Positions 1 through 15,149 of a stretch of DNA of 64,000 bases are shown piece by piece (position 1 is the stretch's first letter; the number at the start of each line of letters is the position of its first letter). The translations under genes were made by a program, and so were the position numbers. Below the pieces are notes generated by a model that searched no databases, had not been told where the DNA came from, and was given only the letters and a program-made list of their open reading frames with translations. The DNA is from Temnopleurus reevesii (Eukaryota > Echinodermata > Echinoidea > Temnopleuroida > Temnopleuridae). The stretch spans positions 440,984 through 504,983 of the forward strand of contig BQKZ01000003.1 of assembly GCA_036244855.1 (NCBI GenBank). Direction: 5' to 3'.

Positions 1-3000
1 AAGATTGAATAGGTTTCATTGTTATCTGCCAATTGCCAAGAGATCATTTGCATTATTTGCATTGGTGTTCAAAGCTCTATCAAATGATGGATTTCCAGAT
101 CAAGGGCTAATTCTACTCACAGACAAATCTGTCCATTGAGTTTCTTTGGCATTATTTATCAATGTTTTTAGAATACTCTGAAAATTAATATTTTGTATAC
201 TGTTATCTTTTGAAAAAGGTACATATAATTTACCATTAGAAAAATAGCATTCCCCAAAAAGTGATGAAAGAAAGAAATGCCCCTATCCTAGCATCTACAA
301 AATCATTATTTACCCCATGTGTATATTTGACACACATTTTTGTTGATCTCTATCGTCATGAGATGAGGCTGTACAGGCTGAATGCATAGGAATCAATACA
401 TTTATAATTAGATGCACCATCCTCATTGTTAGTGCTACTAATTACTGTCAGTACCCTATGTTGGCATTTGTTATTAATGCTGATTCGAAATCAAAGCTCT
501 CGGCCATTTAGTAGACCATATTTGAGGGTAAATTAAGTTCTGAATAATTCATTCATCAATATGCCTACTAAGTTATAACCATTCTGTGTATATCACACCA
601 GTACAGAATTGATTTGGGATTTGAAATTTGTATCCAGTATTTATATCAGGAAATGGATCAATTCTTCTGAGATATAATGAGAATTGAACATCTTCTTTTT
701 TTTAAAAGTATAATGAGGTTCCACCTCAAAAATGTTAATGTTTTTTAAACACATTATTTTTGTTACAAATTTTACTTTATGTATTGAGATATACTAGTCA
801 TCATAAAACCTTTTTTTTCCTTCATCAGCTTATTGCATCATTTTGTTCTAATATGCAGATTTTTTTTAAATGCTAATAAATATTTTCATTAAAAAAATTG
901 TGATATCTTACCATAAGACCTCATGAAATCTTCCTTGACCTTCATTCTTAAAATGCTGGGGCAAAGGTTTACCCAACACTGTCCAGACAACTATTGGTTT
1001 AGATATGTCCAACCTATGGTTTGCACCAGAAGTTTGGCATATTTAAACTCTGAGTTGTGTAAACTGTGCCCAATTTATAATCAAAGTTTGCAATTCCACC
1101 ATAATTTGGAAATCTTTTAACCATCAGTTTTGTGAACAGTATGTTGCCCAGTGTTGGATAAACCTTTGCCCAACTTCTTAAAGAATGTTTAAAGGGTTCC
1201 CATGTGAGAATTATGAAGAAAAAATAAATGAAATATCCATCAACATAACAATAATGACCACAAGTACAAATTCAATGTACACAAAACCCGGCACACATTT
1301 CAGTGTAGGTGAATTGAGTGTGAAGGTCATTTACAACAACAGATTTGTCAGATATTTTTAATCACAGAGCTCTCATTATTTTACTCTAATTAATTGGTCA
1401 ACATTATTTTGTCCTCTTTAAATTGTTTCCAAATAAAGACACATCATGATTGACTCAATGGTTCATAGACAAATTGTATTACCTGGGATGCGGTACTTTG
1501 TATCACATAACTTTTGTGATTTGCGAAAAGGTCAAATTCTAATTCCAAGGTCTAAACCCAGACTACCAGAAGCATGTAAAAAGATGCCCTACCCAAATGT
1601 GTTGTCCAGCTTGGCATTACATTACATCACACCTTTTCAAAAAACCTTACTGTAAACTTTGTTCGAATCTTACATGAGTACTAAATGTCTCAGTAGAGGA
1701 TGGGCATAACAAATTGCCTGGTATCAAGTCGTGTTTGCATCCTATTGTTTACCATTGTTCCAATAAAACAGTTATGTTTGTGGAAGAGATCAACGTTATC
1801 TAAATCTCTCACATGTTCTACACAGATTGCTTGTTTGGTGCATGAAATTGAATGTTTATGTGCAATCTTTGTTTACCGTAAAATGGGGATAGACTGTTGC
1901 AAAGATTAATCTATGGGAGCTCAAATTTCTTTATTTTCTGTATGAACATAACATTAAATAAAACTTGTTCAAATTTATAGGGTTTGTTATTACTATAAAT
2001 GAAGGATTGTATATACTTGGAGGGGCATCAGCTAGCTTTTGCCAGGTCCCCCATCCCCTGACAAGCAAAGAAAACTGTTACAGAAAAACAGGAAAACTGT
2101 TTAGGCATCTGTCTTATAAACACCCCAAAATAAGCTGTTCAGCAAAATAAAATAGATATTCAACAAATGTTTGCATACTTTAAATTAGCTACATTTTGCT
2201 CCCCTTGTGTCTTCCCAGAGGGCTCCAAAGCCCTCACTTACCACAGGATACACCAATTCATTAATCAATGAAATTAATGTTTTATTCTGATATATCAACT
2301 ATATGACTGATGATCCCATCTTCACATGCCATTTTCATTAAAGGAAGTTGTTTTGAGAAATATGCAATTGCAGTTTGTGGTGTAAAGTAAATAAAAAAAA
2401 TTTAAGGTCCACCATAGTTTTTGAAGAAAAATCCATATTCAGGAAGTCAACCAGACCGGTATTTCAATCTCCCCTAATTTATAGTAGATTAGAAGTGAAA
2501 TATTTTTGAAAGGAAATGTACGTGTAACAATGTAGAATTGTGAATAGTATTCTGCTATTGCGAAAGGTCTCTGACTCTGTACGATTGTCTCTTTCATTTC
2601 AACCTCGTACAGAATAATTGATCAAATTTGATTTTGCTGTATTCAGGTTTCTTTTTCATCTGGGAATGAAATGTTGCTTTCATTTACAGAATGCAGGGTA
2701 ATCTGTACTGCATGAGAGCAACCTGAACACACACATGTACATGTAGTTCTTCATCTCAAATTTCATCAAATCAGGATTTGCCCTTTGTTACATTGCGAAA
2801 TTCAAAAGAGTTGATGTACACATTGCTTTCATTTTCCATTCATATTGCACAAAATATATACTGCATTGAAGTACTTATACTTCCCGAGGCAAGCCATTGC
2901 ACCATAGAATTGTAAATTCAATAAAAATTGGATTGGGACCAGACTTTATTGTTTTGATACATGTATACGTACATATATTTCATACTGAAATACTATAGAA

Positions 3001-4904
3001 CTCATGACCCCCTTTGTGAATTACCAATGTATTCAGAGGAGTTGTTGGTCCAATGTACTATGGTATGATAAGAGAATGCAATATTCTACATAGGGCTTAA
3101 TTGCATGATCTACAAATCATATATCCTGCATCATTCTACATAGCAATGTAGGAGACCTGCAGTTTGTTTCGGATAATCAGAAATTATTCAAATATTGCAC
3201 AATACATTCTTATATTGAGCCTTTATCTCTCCAATACAGTATACAACATTTATTTCTCAATTTTTCTCAACACTCTTTAACGTTTGATTTGACATTATAT
3301 CGAAAAAGTAGAATGAGAAATATTTGTAACAAATAAAAAAATAGTTCTTAACAGGATTAATTTTGAGGTAAAACAAGCGTTTTGATCATGACATACCTCT
3401 ATTATGAGTAAAATGTGTTACAAATTAAATTACATTATGTACATATAGTTCTAATTAATTATCTATTAATTTTTTTCCTCATCATGAGATTACAGAGTAA
3501 TGCTGATGCTGCTAGCCAGGATGATTACATTGTAATCAATGAATGAATCGCAATATGTTTGTGATATTACGACCTTGACTTTGTATGGAAACCAATAGCA
3601 ACAAGTGTGAGTAGCTTCCTGTAAATGCGTCAGCAGCTGAGAATATCAATATCACTATCGTAAACCTTATTCTGCTGTTTTTTCCCACTACATCAGACCA
3701 TAAGGTTCAAAGCAAAAATCCTTTTTCAATCCCTTGGATATAGAAATAATGGCTCCTAACGATCACCGATCCACAGATGTAGGCTATGGTTTCAGTGATT
3801 CCCTTTGCAATTAAGTAGGAATTCTGTTGGCTTGGGGCTTTGACTACAAAGGCTAGCTTTCTCATTACGCCTCTAAGCGGTTTAATTGTGTCGCGCACTG
3901 CACAAAAGCTCCCATCTCTCATTTGATTAATGAAGTATATCACACAGTAAATTTCTGGCTACGTATGAGAAGAAAAGAGAGACATCCCTTTGACACTGGT
4001 GTTTAGCCAGTGTATAGCTGTCGTTTTCGAGTCTGATAAGGCACATTGACTGTTCTCCAGTCAATTTTTATTGTCCTGATTGATTGTTGGATGAGGTTTA
4101 AATGAAGGTTAGCGTGAGACGTTGGTCCTAATACGCATTTTTAAATGTAATGCAATGTATTCTCCCCCTTTTACTAAATGGAAATGTAAGATTAAAAGAA
4201 AACTACATTAGTATAAACTTCTGAACATATAGATAAGAACAAAATATCTGTGTTTAAATTATGTCATTTAAGCAAATACGATAACAATTTCCATGGCTTG
4301 ATGTAATTAATAACATTTTTTATTACACTTTCAATTGATTTACTTTTACTCTATGATATTCTTGTTCAAAATTAGAAAGAAAGGAATTATTAATATGTTT
4401 CAAAACTGTGCACACTTAAATTTATTTAAATTTTGAAAATTGGATCAGAAATTTATATCAAAGCTACTGTATGCATGCAGGCTTTAGTTCGACTTCCCAT
4501 ATGATGTATGTGTATACTATTAGCCTTATTGTGTAGCCTTGTCCACAAGCACCATCAAAATGGTTTCTTGCAGTGTTGCATACGCAGCCGGCACACGAAC
4601 CCCGTGCTGTGCATGTGACAATCCAAGGAATGCTGAGAATGCTATACGCTCTGTCTTTAGCCAACGTTACCATGCTGGTTAAGTCTAGAACAAAGATGAA
4701 CACGAAAGAATTGCTAGCAAGGCAAAAATTTCCCATGTATATGTATCTTGTACACCTTGCCCAACGTGTTATATGTGACATCTGAAAGTATGCACCTATG
4801 GAAGAAATGTCACTGTACAAAGTGAATGAAGCTAGTGCCCTTCTCTCCTGATGCTGAAGCAACTATAGTGAGAATGCTTGAGTAGGGTTTGATCTTTATC
4901 TTTC

Positions 4905-5175
4905 CTTCAGGGAGCCAGTTGGGCTCTGTGACGTATTAACTATAATAATAATAATAATAATAATAACTATAACAATAATAATGTGACTTCAAGTTTATTT
5001 TTCGGGAGCCCTTATAAGTCTTGGAGAGCCCAGTTTCATCTTGTAATTACATGAAAATCGTTTTTATAAAAAAAGCTGGAGAGCCAGCTGGGCTCCCTAA
5101 CTGATTTTCTAAGGAGCCCTCTACAATTTGGGGGAGCCATTTTTCATCAGGCTCCCTTTAAAGTTTAGCCCTGAA
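4905..5175. repeat. GGAGCC-motif dispersed repeat with (AAT)n insert
   Basis: The motif ggagcc / ggctcc recurs in both orientations at least six times (for example gggagccagttgggctc and gagagccagctgggctccc). An (AAT)n tract sits at 4938-4981. The two ends are weakly inverted relative to each other (aggg..t..a.cttta), suggesting a decayed foldback element. Confidence 0.45.
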
Positions 5176-8100
5176 TTACTGAAGTTAATTATTGCATATT
5201 GGATACGGTTTTAATTTAAAGTAAATGTATATGACTGAAGCTTGCATTTAACAAAAGTCATAACAAAGCAACTTGCCCTTTTCTACTACTTTGCTGATAT
5301 CAACTACAGTATTTTAAATAATTTTAGACAACTTGAAATCAAACATGCTATGCAAATAACCTCGTTACAATGGGTGCAACCCTACAAGTGTATGATATTT
5401 GTTTTCAGAGAATCTGTATTGTGTTGGATCAATTGACCAAAATAATTCAATTCTTTGCATTATAATCAATTTATACGTGAGTGCAGTTGACACTGTCGTG
5501 CATTAGACACGCACTGTATTTGTTGGTCATTGTTCATGACCTTTCTTTTTCTCCGTCAATGATTAAATGTAATGGCCTATTGTGATGTTTCTTTCTGGGT
5601 CCACTAGTATGCAAAGAAACTTGACATTCTTTTGCTATTTATACACACTTATAAATTTCATGTATGGTAGAATGGCAGAAACATATTTACTTTTATATTC
5701 ATATGTTTAGGGATAAAGTTCATCTCATAATTTTGTTTATTCTTGATCACCCAGTGGAGTAAATTTTAGAAATTGAGATCAATTAGCCTTGTCATAATAA
5801 GTACTACTCTTTTCAATCTTTTGCAGTCCAAAATGTGCTAGTGCGCCTCGTTCTTAATCAATTCCCTTTTTGCTCTTCTTTTGTTTAAATAAAAAAAAAC
5901 TGGTTTGTATATTGAAGAAAATTGGGTCATTTCAAATTTTTGTACTTCACACAACATATTTTATATTAAATATTCAGTCTTTGTCATGTATCTTTCTGTG
6001 AAACAAAATTTTGTGACAGAAGCTCATCCCCAATTTTGTCCATGAAGTAACCAGCTGTAGAATGGTTCAACCGATATTCTCACCCTGGCCTGCCCTTTCT
6101 CACTAAATTCAATCTGTTATCAAATGATGGAGAAAACATAATTTAATCTCCATCGATTGTCTTCTTTCATCTCTAAGAAGTCAACACTGGCATTGAATCA
6201 TGCCGCTAATTGCATTCCTATTGACGTGACGCAGATTTTATCTTGTTAGGGTGATCGTGAAACAATTTGAAGATGTTTTGTTGACTCAGGGATGATGTTC
6301 TTGAAGAAAATATTGACTTTCTGGAAAATGGGAGCGTGTCTTTATGCCTTTAGCCTATTCTTAATTAGTGAAGGTGTACTATATTGTTGTGAACACAGAT
6401 CTTTGTTATGGCATCCCCTCATGTTTAAAAGGGAACCCACCCCTGGGATTATTGGACTCTCAGTGAATGGAGAAAATTGATATGAACAATTGAGCAAGAT
6501 CTTACAACTATTCACAAGTCATGTATTTTCAAATTCAATATGTGCAAACTGAATACCAACTGGACTTTAACCGTGCTAGTGTGTTAGCATGACCCATTGT
6601 GCAATTTGATTTTTTTTTCAATTTTTCCCCAATACCTGCTAGTGATAGGGCTCCTTGATCCGAAGTTTTGCATAATCTGTGACATACTTGCAGACAGCTC
6701 CCTATTTGATATTCGAAATGGATTAATGTCAATTTAGAATATGGGATCAAAAATATTAATTTTGAAATATTTGCAGAGTTGATAAAGGTATGACTTTTCT
6801 GGAAATAAATTAAGATTCGGTACATAGAGTGAATGGAGAGTTGTTGGATATGACGTCACATAGTCTGTTTTTCAGACAGATATTCTGATTTTGTTCAAAT
6901 TTTCACAGTTTGTTCATCTAATTCTTCTTCATCTACTGGCAAAATTATAATTCCAGGTATCAGTTCCCCTTTAAAAACATGCATCCACTTTTTGTATCAG
7001 TGCCCTTCAAATACCCCTCTGAAATTGGTCACCTTATCCATTCATTAAAATACAGAAACTTGTCCTGATGGTCATGCCTACTTGACTTTGTACAAAAGTG
7101 CTCCTGGGAAGACTTCAAATCACGTAGAGTGCTGAAACGCAAATGTTGGGAGTACCAAACAACTAATCCTTCGTCTTTCCTCTCTCTCTCCTGCCCTCAT
7201 CATCCTGAGTGAGAGTAATAAGAAGGGGAAGATGAAAGAGGAAAGTCTTGATTCTTCTTGATGCATATTCAGTATCTGTAGATAGTGGTTAGTCAACACA
7301 TGTTGAGCCAAAGTCTTCATAGTGAGGAGAACCCAAGAACTTATTGCCCAATTAACAAAATTTCATTCATAATCATATCATTACCCAAGAAATTTAATTC
7401 TTGTAATTCATAAGCCCTGCAAAAAATATTGTTTTCTTTAAATATCAGCCCATACTTCATGTAAAACATTTATGTTACATAAAGGTGAGAAGTAAGTAAA
7501 GAACTACCCATTTTCCCATTTGAAAGCATAATGCTTGAAAAGATAGGGATGGGATCATGAAATATGATTATCCCTACTAGTTAACAGTATTGTGCTACTC
7601 AAAGAGTAAACCTTTGTACAAACATGTATGATAATATGGAATTGCATCTATTTTCTCTAACACAAGTAGAAAGAGGTAATATTGAAGAATGATATCTAAG
7701 TTTATTCTTTGTCGTTGTTAATTCTTCATTTGTAAGTGAGAATGGTCATGAAGTTTGAGAAGAAATGAAAGTGATTTAGATTCATACAAACAAAACCAAA
7801 AAGAAAGTTGTGATTATATCTCTTCTACTCCTGATTGAGTTACAAGGATAAGACAAATGGACAAAAATAATCCGGTCTGATACCTAAAATGGAATAGATT
7901 TGAGTGACGCCATCTAACAGTAATAAAATTAATCCCCATCAGTTCTCATTATAATCAGTGCTCAAAATGTAAGAAACGCAAGAGTGAGCAAAGTCTTAAA
8001 AGGATTCACGTGCATGGCTCTGTTTCCCCCTAATGAAAATAATTCGCCCATTATATTTATATGTAGTATCCATTTGGTAATTGTCAAAAGAAATCAAAAC

Positions 8101-9049
8101 AAACTGGCTCTGTAGAATATATACTTCACAAATTATAGGAAGACAAAAATGGGTGGATAAAGAATAATAATCTTCTCCTTATCATTAAGAGAAATAAGCT
8201 CATTAGGGGTAGATTTTAAAAAATCAGTGCTTGAGATAGTATTTCCTCCTAAGGAAAATAATCCACCCTCTTCAACCCCCATCACCAAAATATAAGATCA
8301 ACAAGATGGGGGATGAAGAAATCAGCTTTTATGATGAAGACATGTACCCCTAATCAAATACCAATTAGAGCAAATGCGATATCTCATTCAACAGGACACA
8401 GACATTTGTTGATTCATAATTCTCAAAGGGCATTCAACTTGACAATTTGTATCCCTGACATTTAGGGACGATGTTGAGGTCATGCTGGGCCTGTCCACAC
8501 TACCATCACGTACCAACCAGCCCTCCTAAATGAAATATTTTTCTGTCATTTCCATTGATTAAGGGTTATCAAAATGCAAAAGCTATTATGCATCTCCCAT
8601 TCTCTCCTCTGGAAGCTTTCTTTTTCAATAGCATCTTTTAGGGAGAATAAAACATCACAATTAAAAAAAAAAGTTGGCTGGTATGCCTACGTGTACCTAA
8701 AGCGATAGTTTTAATTAGTTTTGGGAGAGATGGCGCTTCAGATATTGAACTACTTTGTTGCCGTAAAATTATTACCATAATGTAGTTTTTCAATAACAAA
8801 TTAGACCATATTCATAGTTTCTTTGAACAAAATTGATCAAGAAATGTCTTAATTATTTCAAAATAAAAAAATGACCATGCTGTCGCTTTCCCCAACAAAA
8901 CATACTTCACATACTAAATGAATGCAAACTCACACGTCGCGGACGGTGCGAACAGACATTCAACCAATCCCACCCCGATTGGCCCGGCGTGCGTATCATT
9001 TAGCGCACCGTAGGAGTAAGAGCTGATTGGCATTTTCGAAGTAAAATAC

Positions 9050-9180
9050 GCCAGAATACGTTCGAAAATCTTCTCCTAATTTCATACACAGTTACATTTT
9101 GGCATGTAAAGCAATTTGTGAATACATCAGCCCGTTTAAAATCAAGTTCTGCATCCCGATCATTACGTATCTATACCTTT
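9050..9180 (+). repeat. Dispersed repeat, copy 1
   Basis: It shares an ordered series of words with 18125-18248: gccagaata, catgtaaagca, tttgtgaata, ttctgcatcc and atctata. Similar spacing and orientation indicate two diverged copies of one interspersed family. Family unknown. Confidence 0.7.
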
Positions 9181-10980
9181 AACTTAAGGCCCTCCACTCC
9201 TCTTGGAGCATAGGCAATTGACGACAGCACGACAGCTCCTTTCGTTTGCCTGTGTATCATAATGTAATATTCTGAGCACAAAAATCTAAGTAAAAAATTA
9301 AAATTCCAATGGATATTGGAAATGTGTACAAGAGACTTGTCCATGGTTGTTTCTCATTCACAGACAATCATTTTTCTTTCCATTTTGTATCCCCTACAAA
9401 CATAAAGGGACCCCAAAAATTGAGGATCCTGATTCTAGGCTAGCAATTTTCCATCTATGTATGTCATCTTGATTTTAGCAGATTACTTGGAAGCTTTGGA
9501 GAATAGTTGTCTAATGATTTTAATATACTATCTTCAGTAGATGGTAACATAGTATTCATCAATTATGAGATATTGATTTGTGTGGGAGTGAGACAGAGGA
9601 AGGAAAATCTGAGATTATGTGGTCCCAAAACAAAACAAGAGATGAGAAAAATAAAACATTCACAGAAAGTGGTTGAAAAACATGTACATGTACATGAACC
9701 ACAAAAGTAATTTGGGTACGAAAGAATAGAATAGAAAGATTGGTGAAAAATTGAAATAGGTCTTACTGGGTCTCTCTCTCTCTCTTGCAATAACAATTTA
9801 AATTAAAACTTGACTCAACCATATAAATTAAAAACATATAATGTACAAAAAGTAGTAAAATAGAATGTTCTAGATCCTAAAGAAGCAGAACTCTATTCAT
9901 GATACAGGACCCGTGTGTATTTCTCTCTTTCTATCTATTTTTCTCCACAATCCCCCAATCACGCTCTCGCCCTCTCCTGCCCTTTCGATTTTCCCTCTCT
10001 ATTTCCTCCAATTCATTATCGTTATATAACAGTGAATATCCACAGTGAGAACCTTCTATTGACTTTTCCATAAACAATCACCATATCCTTCCCATTGTAA
10101 CCAAACATAATGACCAGACACACTGAACAAGATAGGAAATAATGAGCCAATCAATCTTTTTGCAATGAAGGATTATGTTCAAGAAACCATGGTAACAAAA
10201 AATAAAATTCTGTCACTTTATCTAGATCACCATGCAGAGCATTTGAAGCATGAGAAAAAAATATTTTAGAATCTAAGTACTATGTTGGACTAGCTTCCCG
10301 TTTGTGTGGAGCCATAAGGGCGATAAATCATTTTGGTTATTTTGAGATAATTGCGTTAAAAGATTTTGGGGAAAACTTACCGAACCAGATTGACTTTAAA
10401 ACAATTTGCAGGCTCATATCAGCACCTTTCTAGCCCCAAATCTCCAAACTTGATAATAAAAAAAAAACAGTTTGAATGTATGTGACCCTTTTTATATCTT
10501 TGAAACTAAGAATATCTAAAAGTACAATAAAATGAAATAAGCATTTTTACTATCCAATGAGTGTAGTAATAGATCAGCATTTGCAAACCACATGGCTTTT
10601 GGTCACTTAATATTTGCCAAACCTCCCATAGAAGTTTATTCATGTATAATGCTAGTTGCTGATGAATTTTGAAATATACTAGACCAATGCACTTTGGAAA
10701 TTAAGATGATTCCTATTTTGACCAAATGTTTAGAATAATGAACAAGGCACCGGCTTAATCAGCTAAATTTCATTTCAACTATTGACAATGTTAGCCATTG
10801 CCTTAAATGCACTTAATCTGACTCAGAAACTTCTCAGAAATAAGTTTTAACCTCTTTTGTTTTTTTTAATTTATAGTTGCATATATTGATAACCCTGTAA
10901 CTTAGTGTGTATCATTAGATGGAGCAGAAAACCGACAAAAAAGCTAATATCCTTGAAGAGGTTCATCTGATTGGTAAATC

Positions 10981-11011
10981 TATAATAATAGCGAAATTCG
11001 CTATTATTATA
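10981..11011. repeat. Perfect 31-bp palindrome
   Basis: Two 15-nt arms (tataataatagcgaa and its exact reverse complement) around one central base. A direct repeat aaaaaagctaata lies on both sides (10937-10949 and from 11007). It could form a hairpin; function unknown. Confidence 0.8.
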
Positions 11012-12761
11012 AAAAAGCTAATAGCTGATGTTAATAACGCCATACCCCTCCCCCCACAAAAAAAACCGCAAAACAACAGTTGAGTGAAAGCTCTTCTGGC
11101 TCCAAACAGCCTAGACAATAATAGTCCTATGGCAATTCCGGTATATACCAAAGAATTAGCATTGATTTCAATTTATGTTGATGTACTTGTTGCTGGGTTA
11201 GTTTTTTTGTGTCCATACAGCTTTCCTGTGTTTGTTTGCTCGTTCTTGAAAGCACTGGTAAGATGCTATCTTTATTCATTTCACCAAAATGAAAGACTTT
11301 CTAATATGATTTCAGCTTTTGGCCAATACTTTTTGGTTTTCATACATGTACTTTTGAAGAACATTGGTATAAACTATTCATTCTTTTATTTCACAGATTT
11401 CCATATGATATTTTCTGTTGATAACTCTTTATATAAATGAGAAATGATGTGGTCACATCATAGACAGCCTCTCTTTCTCTCAAGTAAATTATTAGAGATG
11501 CACATTTTTAATTCAATTAAGAGACGATACCATCTTGATACCCCAGCAATCCAAATGTGTTTTGCGCCGCAGTACCACCAGTGGAGCGACCCATCTCATG
11601 TCCGATCGTAATGGAAAAGCGGTTTCAATATCGGTGTGCATGAAATACCCCTGAGCATGTGCATGGTAGAACATGCGGTGGAGGCCGTCGTATCTCCATC
11701 CCCCGTTTGGCGGAATCAATAATATTCTATTTCGCCTTGGGCCCCAGGTGTGTCATATGAGGGGTGGATCTGTTTGAAGAATATTTGGTAAAGGCAAACT
11801 GCAAAGATAATGAAATAGGAGTCAAGAGGGACGGAGATGGCGGGTTGGGTTAAGAGAAGATAGGTCGGACACAGGAATTAAGAAATGATGAGAAGGGGAG
11901 GGAAAGAAAATAGTTAGAGAGAACAGAAGATTGAAAGCTAGAGGAAGATCGAGAGAGAGGAAACAAGTGAGAAAGAGAAGAATGATAAATGAAGAGAGGA
12001 ATGGAGAGAAAAAGATTGGGGAGCAATTTTAATTATCTGTTTGTACTTTGAAGTTTTGCCATCGAGACTGGCCCCTTAAGACCTATCACTCACTTCCATT
12101 AATGCTTATTGTGTTTCATTGGACATTTACACATATGGGCTTACTGGTTGGATGTGCAAAATGCTCAACGATTTCACTATTGGTATATGCGACAAAAAAA
12201 ATTAAAGAATGATAATTACAGTAAAGCAACCAACATAGTCACTAATTTCTATCCCATGGATAACCCTATCCTATCCCATGGATAACCCTTATCTGTATGT
12301 GTTTTCAAACTCACATTGTTACGTACTTTCTCCAAAATGATGGGGAGCAGTCATATTAGATGGAAGTGAGCATTATTCTTATCGCTCATGTATGTACATT
12401 ATTTTCCTTGGCAGTATTTAAGGATTAATTGGGAAACCGATCTTAGACCCAATAAATCATTGGCGATCTCTCTAGGGCTTAGACTGGATTAACCTCTCAT
12501 CATATAGTACTGCAAATTCTCAAGCCAAATGACTACAACCAATCTAACTATGGCCTTCATATTTCTTGGAGGAGAAGGAATATTTTGTCTATCAAGCGAC
12601 AATTTAAGGTGAAAATGAGAAAGAGAAGGAAATTGCGAGCTCACTTTGGTGGATTATTTCTGATGCCATATGACTTAGGTATGATCTATTGTGATGTTAG
12701 GGTCGGAAGGAGAATATGCTATAGGGCTCTGATGTCAGATGGATTCTATCTTTGGGCTTTA

Positions 12762-12790
12762 ATATTGTGTACACCTACTGTACACAATAT
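12762..12790. repeat. Short inverted repeat
   Basis: Eleven-base arms atattgtgtac / gtacacaatat separated by seven bases. Nothing nearby suggests a role. Confidence 0.7.
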
Positions 12791-13763
12791 ATTGGATCTC
12801 TGAGACATTATTTTCAGTGATATGGAGCACGATTTGCCTTGATCATGCCCATTTGTGGAAGAAGATTTTGATAATAGCATAATAATATGTGTATTTCTCT
12901 TCTACCTTAGGAGGCTCCCTTTCGATATTTGGAATTTAGCAAAATCATATGCTTTAAAGACATCTATGATAGGGTTCAAAAGTTCACCTTTTCAAAGATT
13001 TAGACCCTGTTTGACAAATACATCTTATGAACATGAAGTCTAAAGGATAAACAGGTATGTACTTCTTCCACATGCACTCCATATGCATACACAAGCATGG
13101 TTGTGGATTAAATCAAAGATAAGTCTTAATACAAACAGTTCAACAGGAGTGGAAGGATTCTGTTTTATTATGTGTACAATTATTTGTATACATATGTCAA
13201 CTTCCTGATCTATCTATTGATCGAGGTCCTGGATTCTTTATCTTTATCTTAAGACATTACAATGAAACCACCAATATTATGTCAACGAAACCGAAAATAA
13301 AGTATCTTGTCAATACTAAATTCTGTAAAATTTCCCATTGACTTTGTAAGGATCAATTGACTGTTGATGTTAGATGAGAATGATATTACAATCTTTGCTT
13401 TTTATCATTTCTCATTGTTCGTCCAAATATTATTAATATGTAACCTTTTAATTTAGTAAAATCCTGTACTTGAAGATTGAGTTATTTTAATACTCCTTTC
13501 ATACATTCATGTCCAAATGATAATGTTTTGTCTCAAAAGAGAGAGAAAAAAACCCAGCATGAATGAATAAATTGAATTGAACTGGATTTAAAGTTAATAA
13601 ATACATGCTGTCAATCAGTATGTTCATATATTGAATTCTCATTCAGGAAGTAAGTACAATTAGTCTTCTTTTATTATCCCGTGCTGTTAGTTTTGTATAA
13701 TAGTCTTATGAATATAGGTTTCATTTATTCTTTTGACTGTTTCAATAGTTTATTGAAAAGTGA

Positions 13764-13809
13764 ATGATGATAATAATGATAATGATAATAATGATAATAA
13801 TAATAGTAG

Positions 13810-13843
<34 letters not shown>

Positions 13844-13849
13844 TAAAAA

Positions 13850-13881
<32 letters not shown>

Positions 13882-13908
13882 TGATAACAATGATAATAAT
13901 AATGGGAT
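13764..13908. repeat. (AAT)/(GAT)n microsatellite
   Basis: Imperfect gataat / aataat repeats interrupted by A runs. The Ile/Phe-rich frame on the minus strand is a by-product. Confidence 0.9.
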
Positions 13909-15149
13909 GGAAAGAGTATTGAAATTTTGCCTTCTTCTTTATATACTTCACGTCTTGGTTACCTGTTATCACTGGGCCATATCAACTTTCTTAGCTTAAA
14001 AGTGATAGCAGGTAAAGATTGAATTAGATTGAATTGAATAACATCATCATTCTGTTGTTTTACCCACACATTACACATACAAAACTATTCAAGATGCGAT
14101 GCATCCAGAGTTGTGAGGGTTTCACCTATCCAGTTCATTTGGTAGAAATGAGCCTAATGGATGAAAGTAAGTGGGCAATTTGTGCAATCAATGGAGTTTT
14201 CGGAAGTCCGCCATTTGCCGTGCCTGAGGAGGGAGACTGTGTTAGGATCAAGAAGTCTTGGTCGTCAGTGACTTGGCAAGTGGGGTAGTCTGCCATTGAA
14301 AGCTATATTGTGAGACAATATTGGCAAGAGGTTTTACATGCCTTTTGATAGGTAATGCTAGATAGGGTATTATCACCCATATTTCATTCACAATGATTAT
14401 GTAAAGTGTTTTCTTTATGAGCTCTGATCTTCAGCCATGATCATGTTAACAACTGTAAGCTATGATTACACTTTCATGGAAAGAAGAAGATTTGAGTGAT
14501 CATGGAGTTGGCAGGTGTTGCTGGAATATTTTTATCGATTGCAAGATTTGTAGTTAATTTGCTCATTCTCAAAATCTTGGTGATTGCTTGCGCCTCATCT
14601 TAAAAGTGCTGATAGTGGATTTGTCAGAATATTTGTGTCATTTTGCTCTTGCCTTGAAGTTGTTTTGCATAGTAGTAATCATAGTAAGTATGGAATCATA
14701 GTTCGTGCCAGCCTGTGAACATGATACATTCACTTTCAAACCTGATACTGTCTGGAGATGACATTATCCACCTCCATTATGGGATGTCAATGTTATCACA
14801 TGACGCATTAGTCATGTGACTAGTGGAGATGGAATGTAGCTACCTCATCGTCTGTGAACGAGGGCGGGTGGAATGAGTGACAGACTAATTTGCAATTCCA
14901 AAACAAAAACATACATGTAGTCCTTATTTATAAAAAGCTCCACTTTCTACTTTTAAAAAGCAGGTATCAAACACAGGTACCATTTTGATACATGATTGTT
15001 AGACTTTGCAGGTTTGAAACAATCCAAAATATTAGAAGTTGGCCAATTTGTTTTGCAGAATGATTGAAGGGACAAAGAGTAGTTTCTTACATGCTTGTAT
15101 GATGTGTACGTCTTTCATGCAATATGTTATTCATACATGATGAAAATGT

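Noticed and set aside
14034..14288. 84-residue frame with ordinary composition
   Set aside because: No splice context or recognisable family; likely chance.
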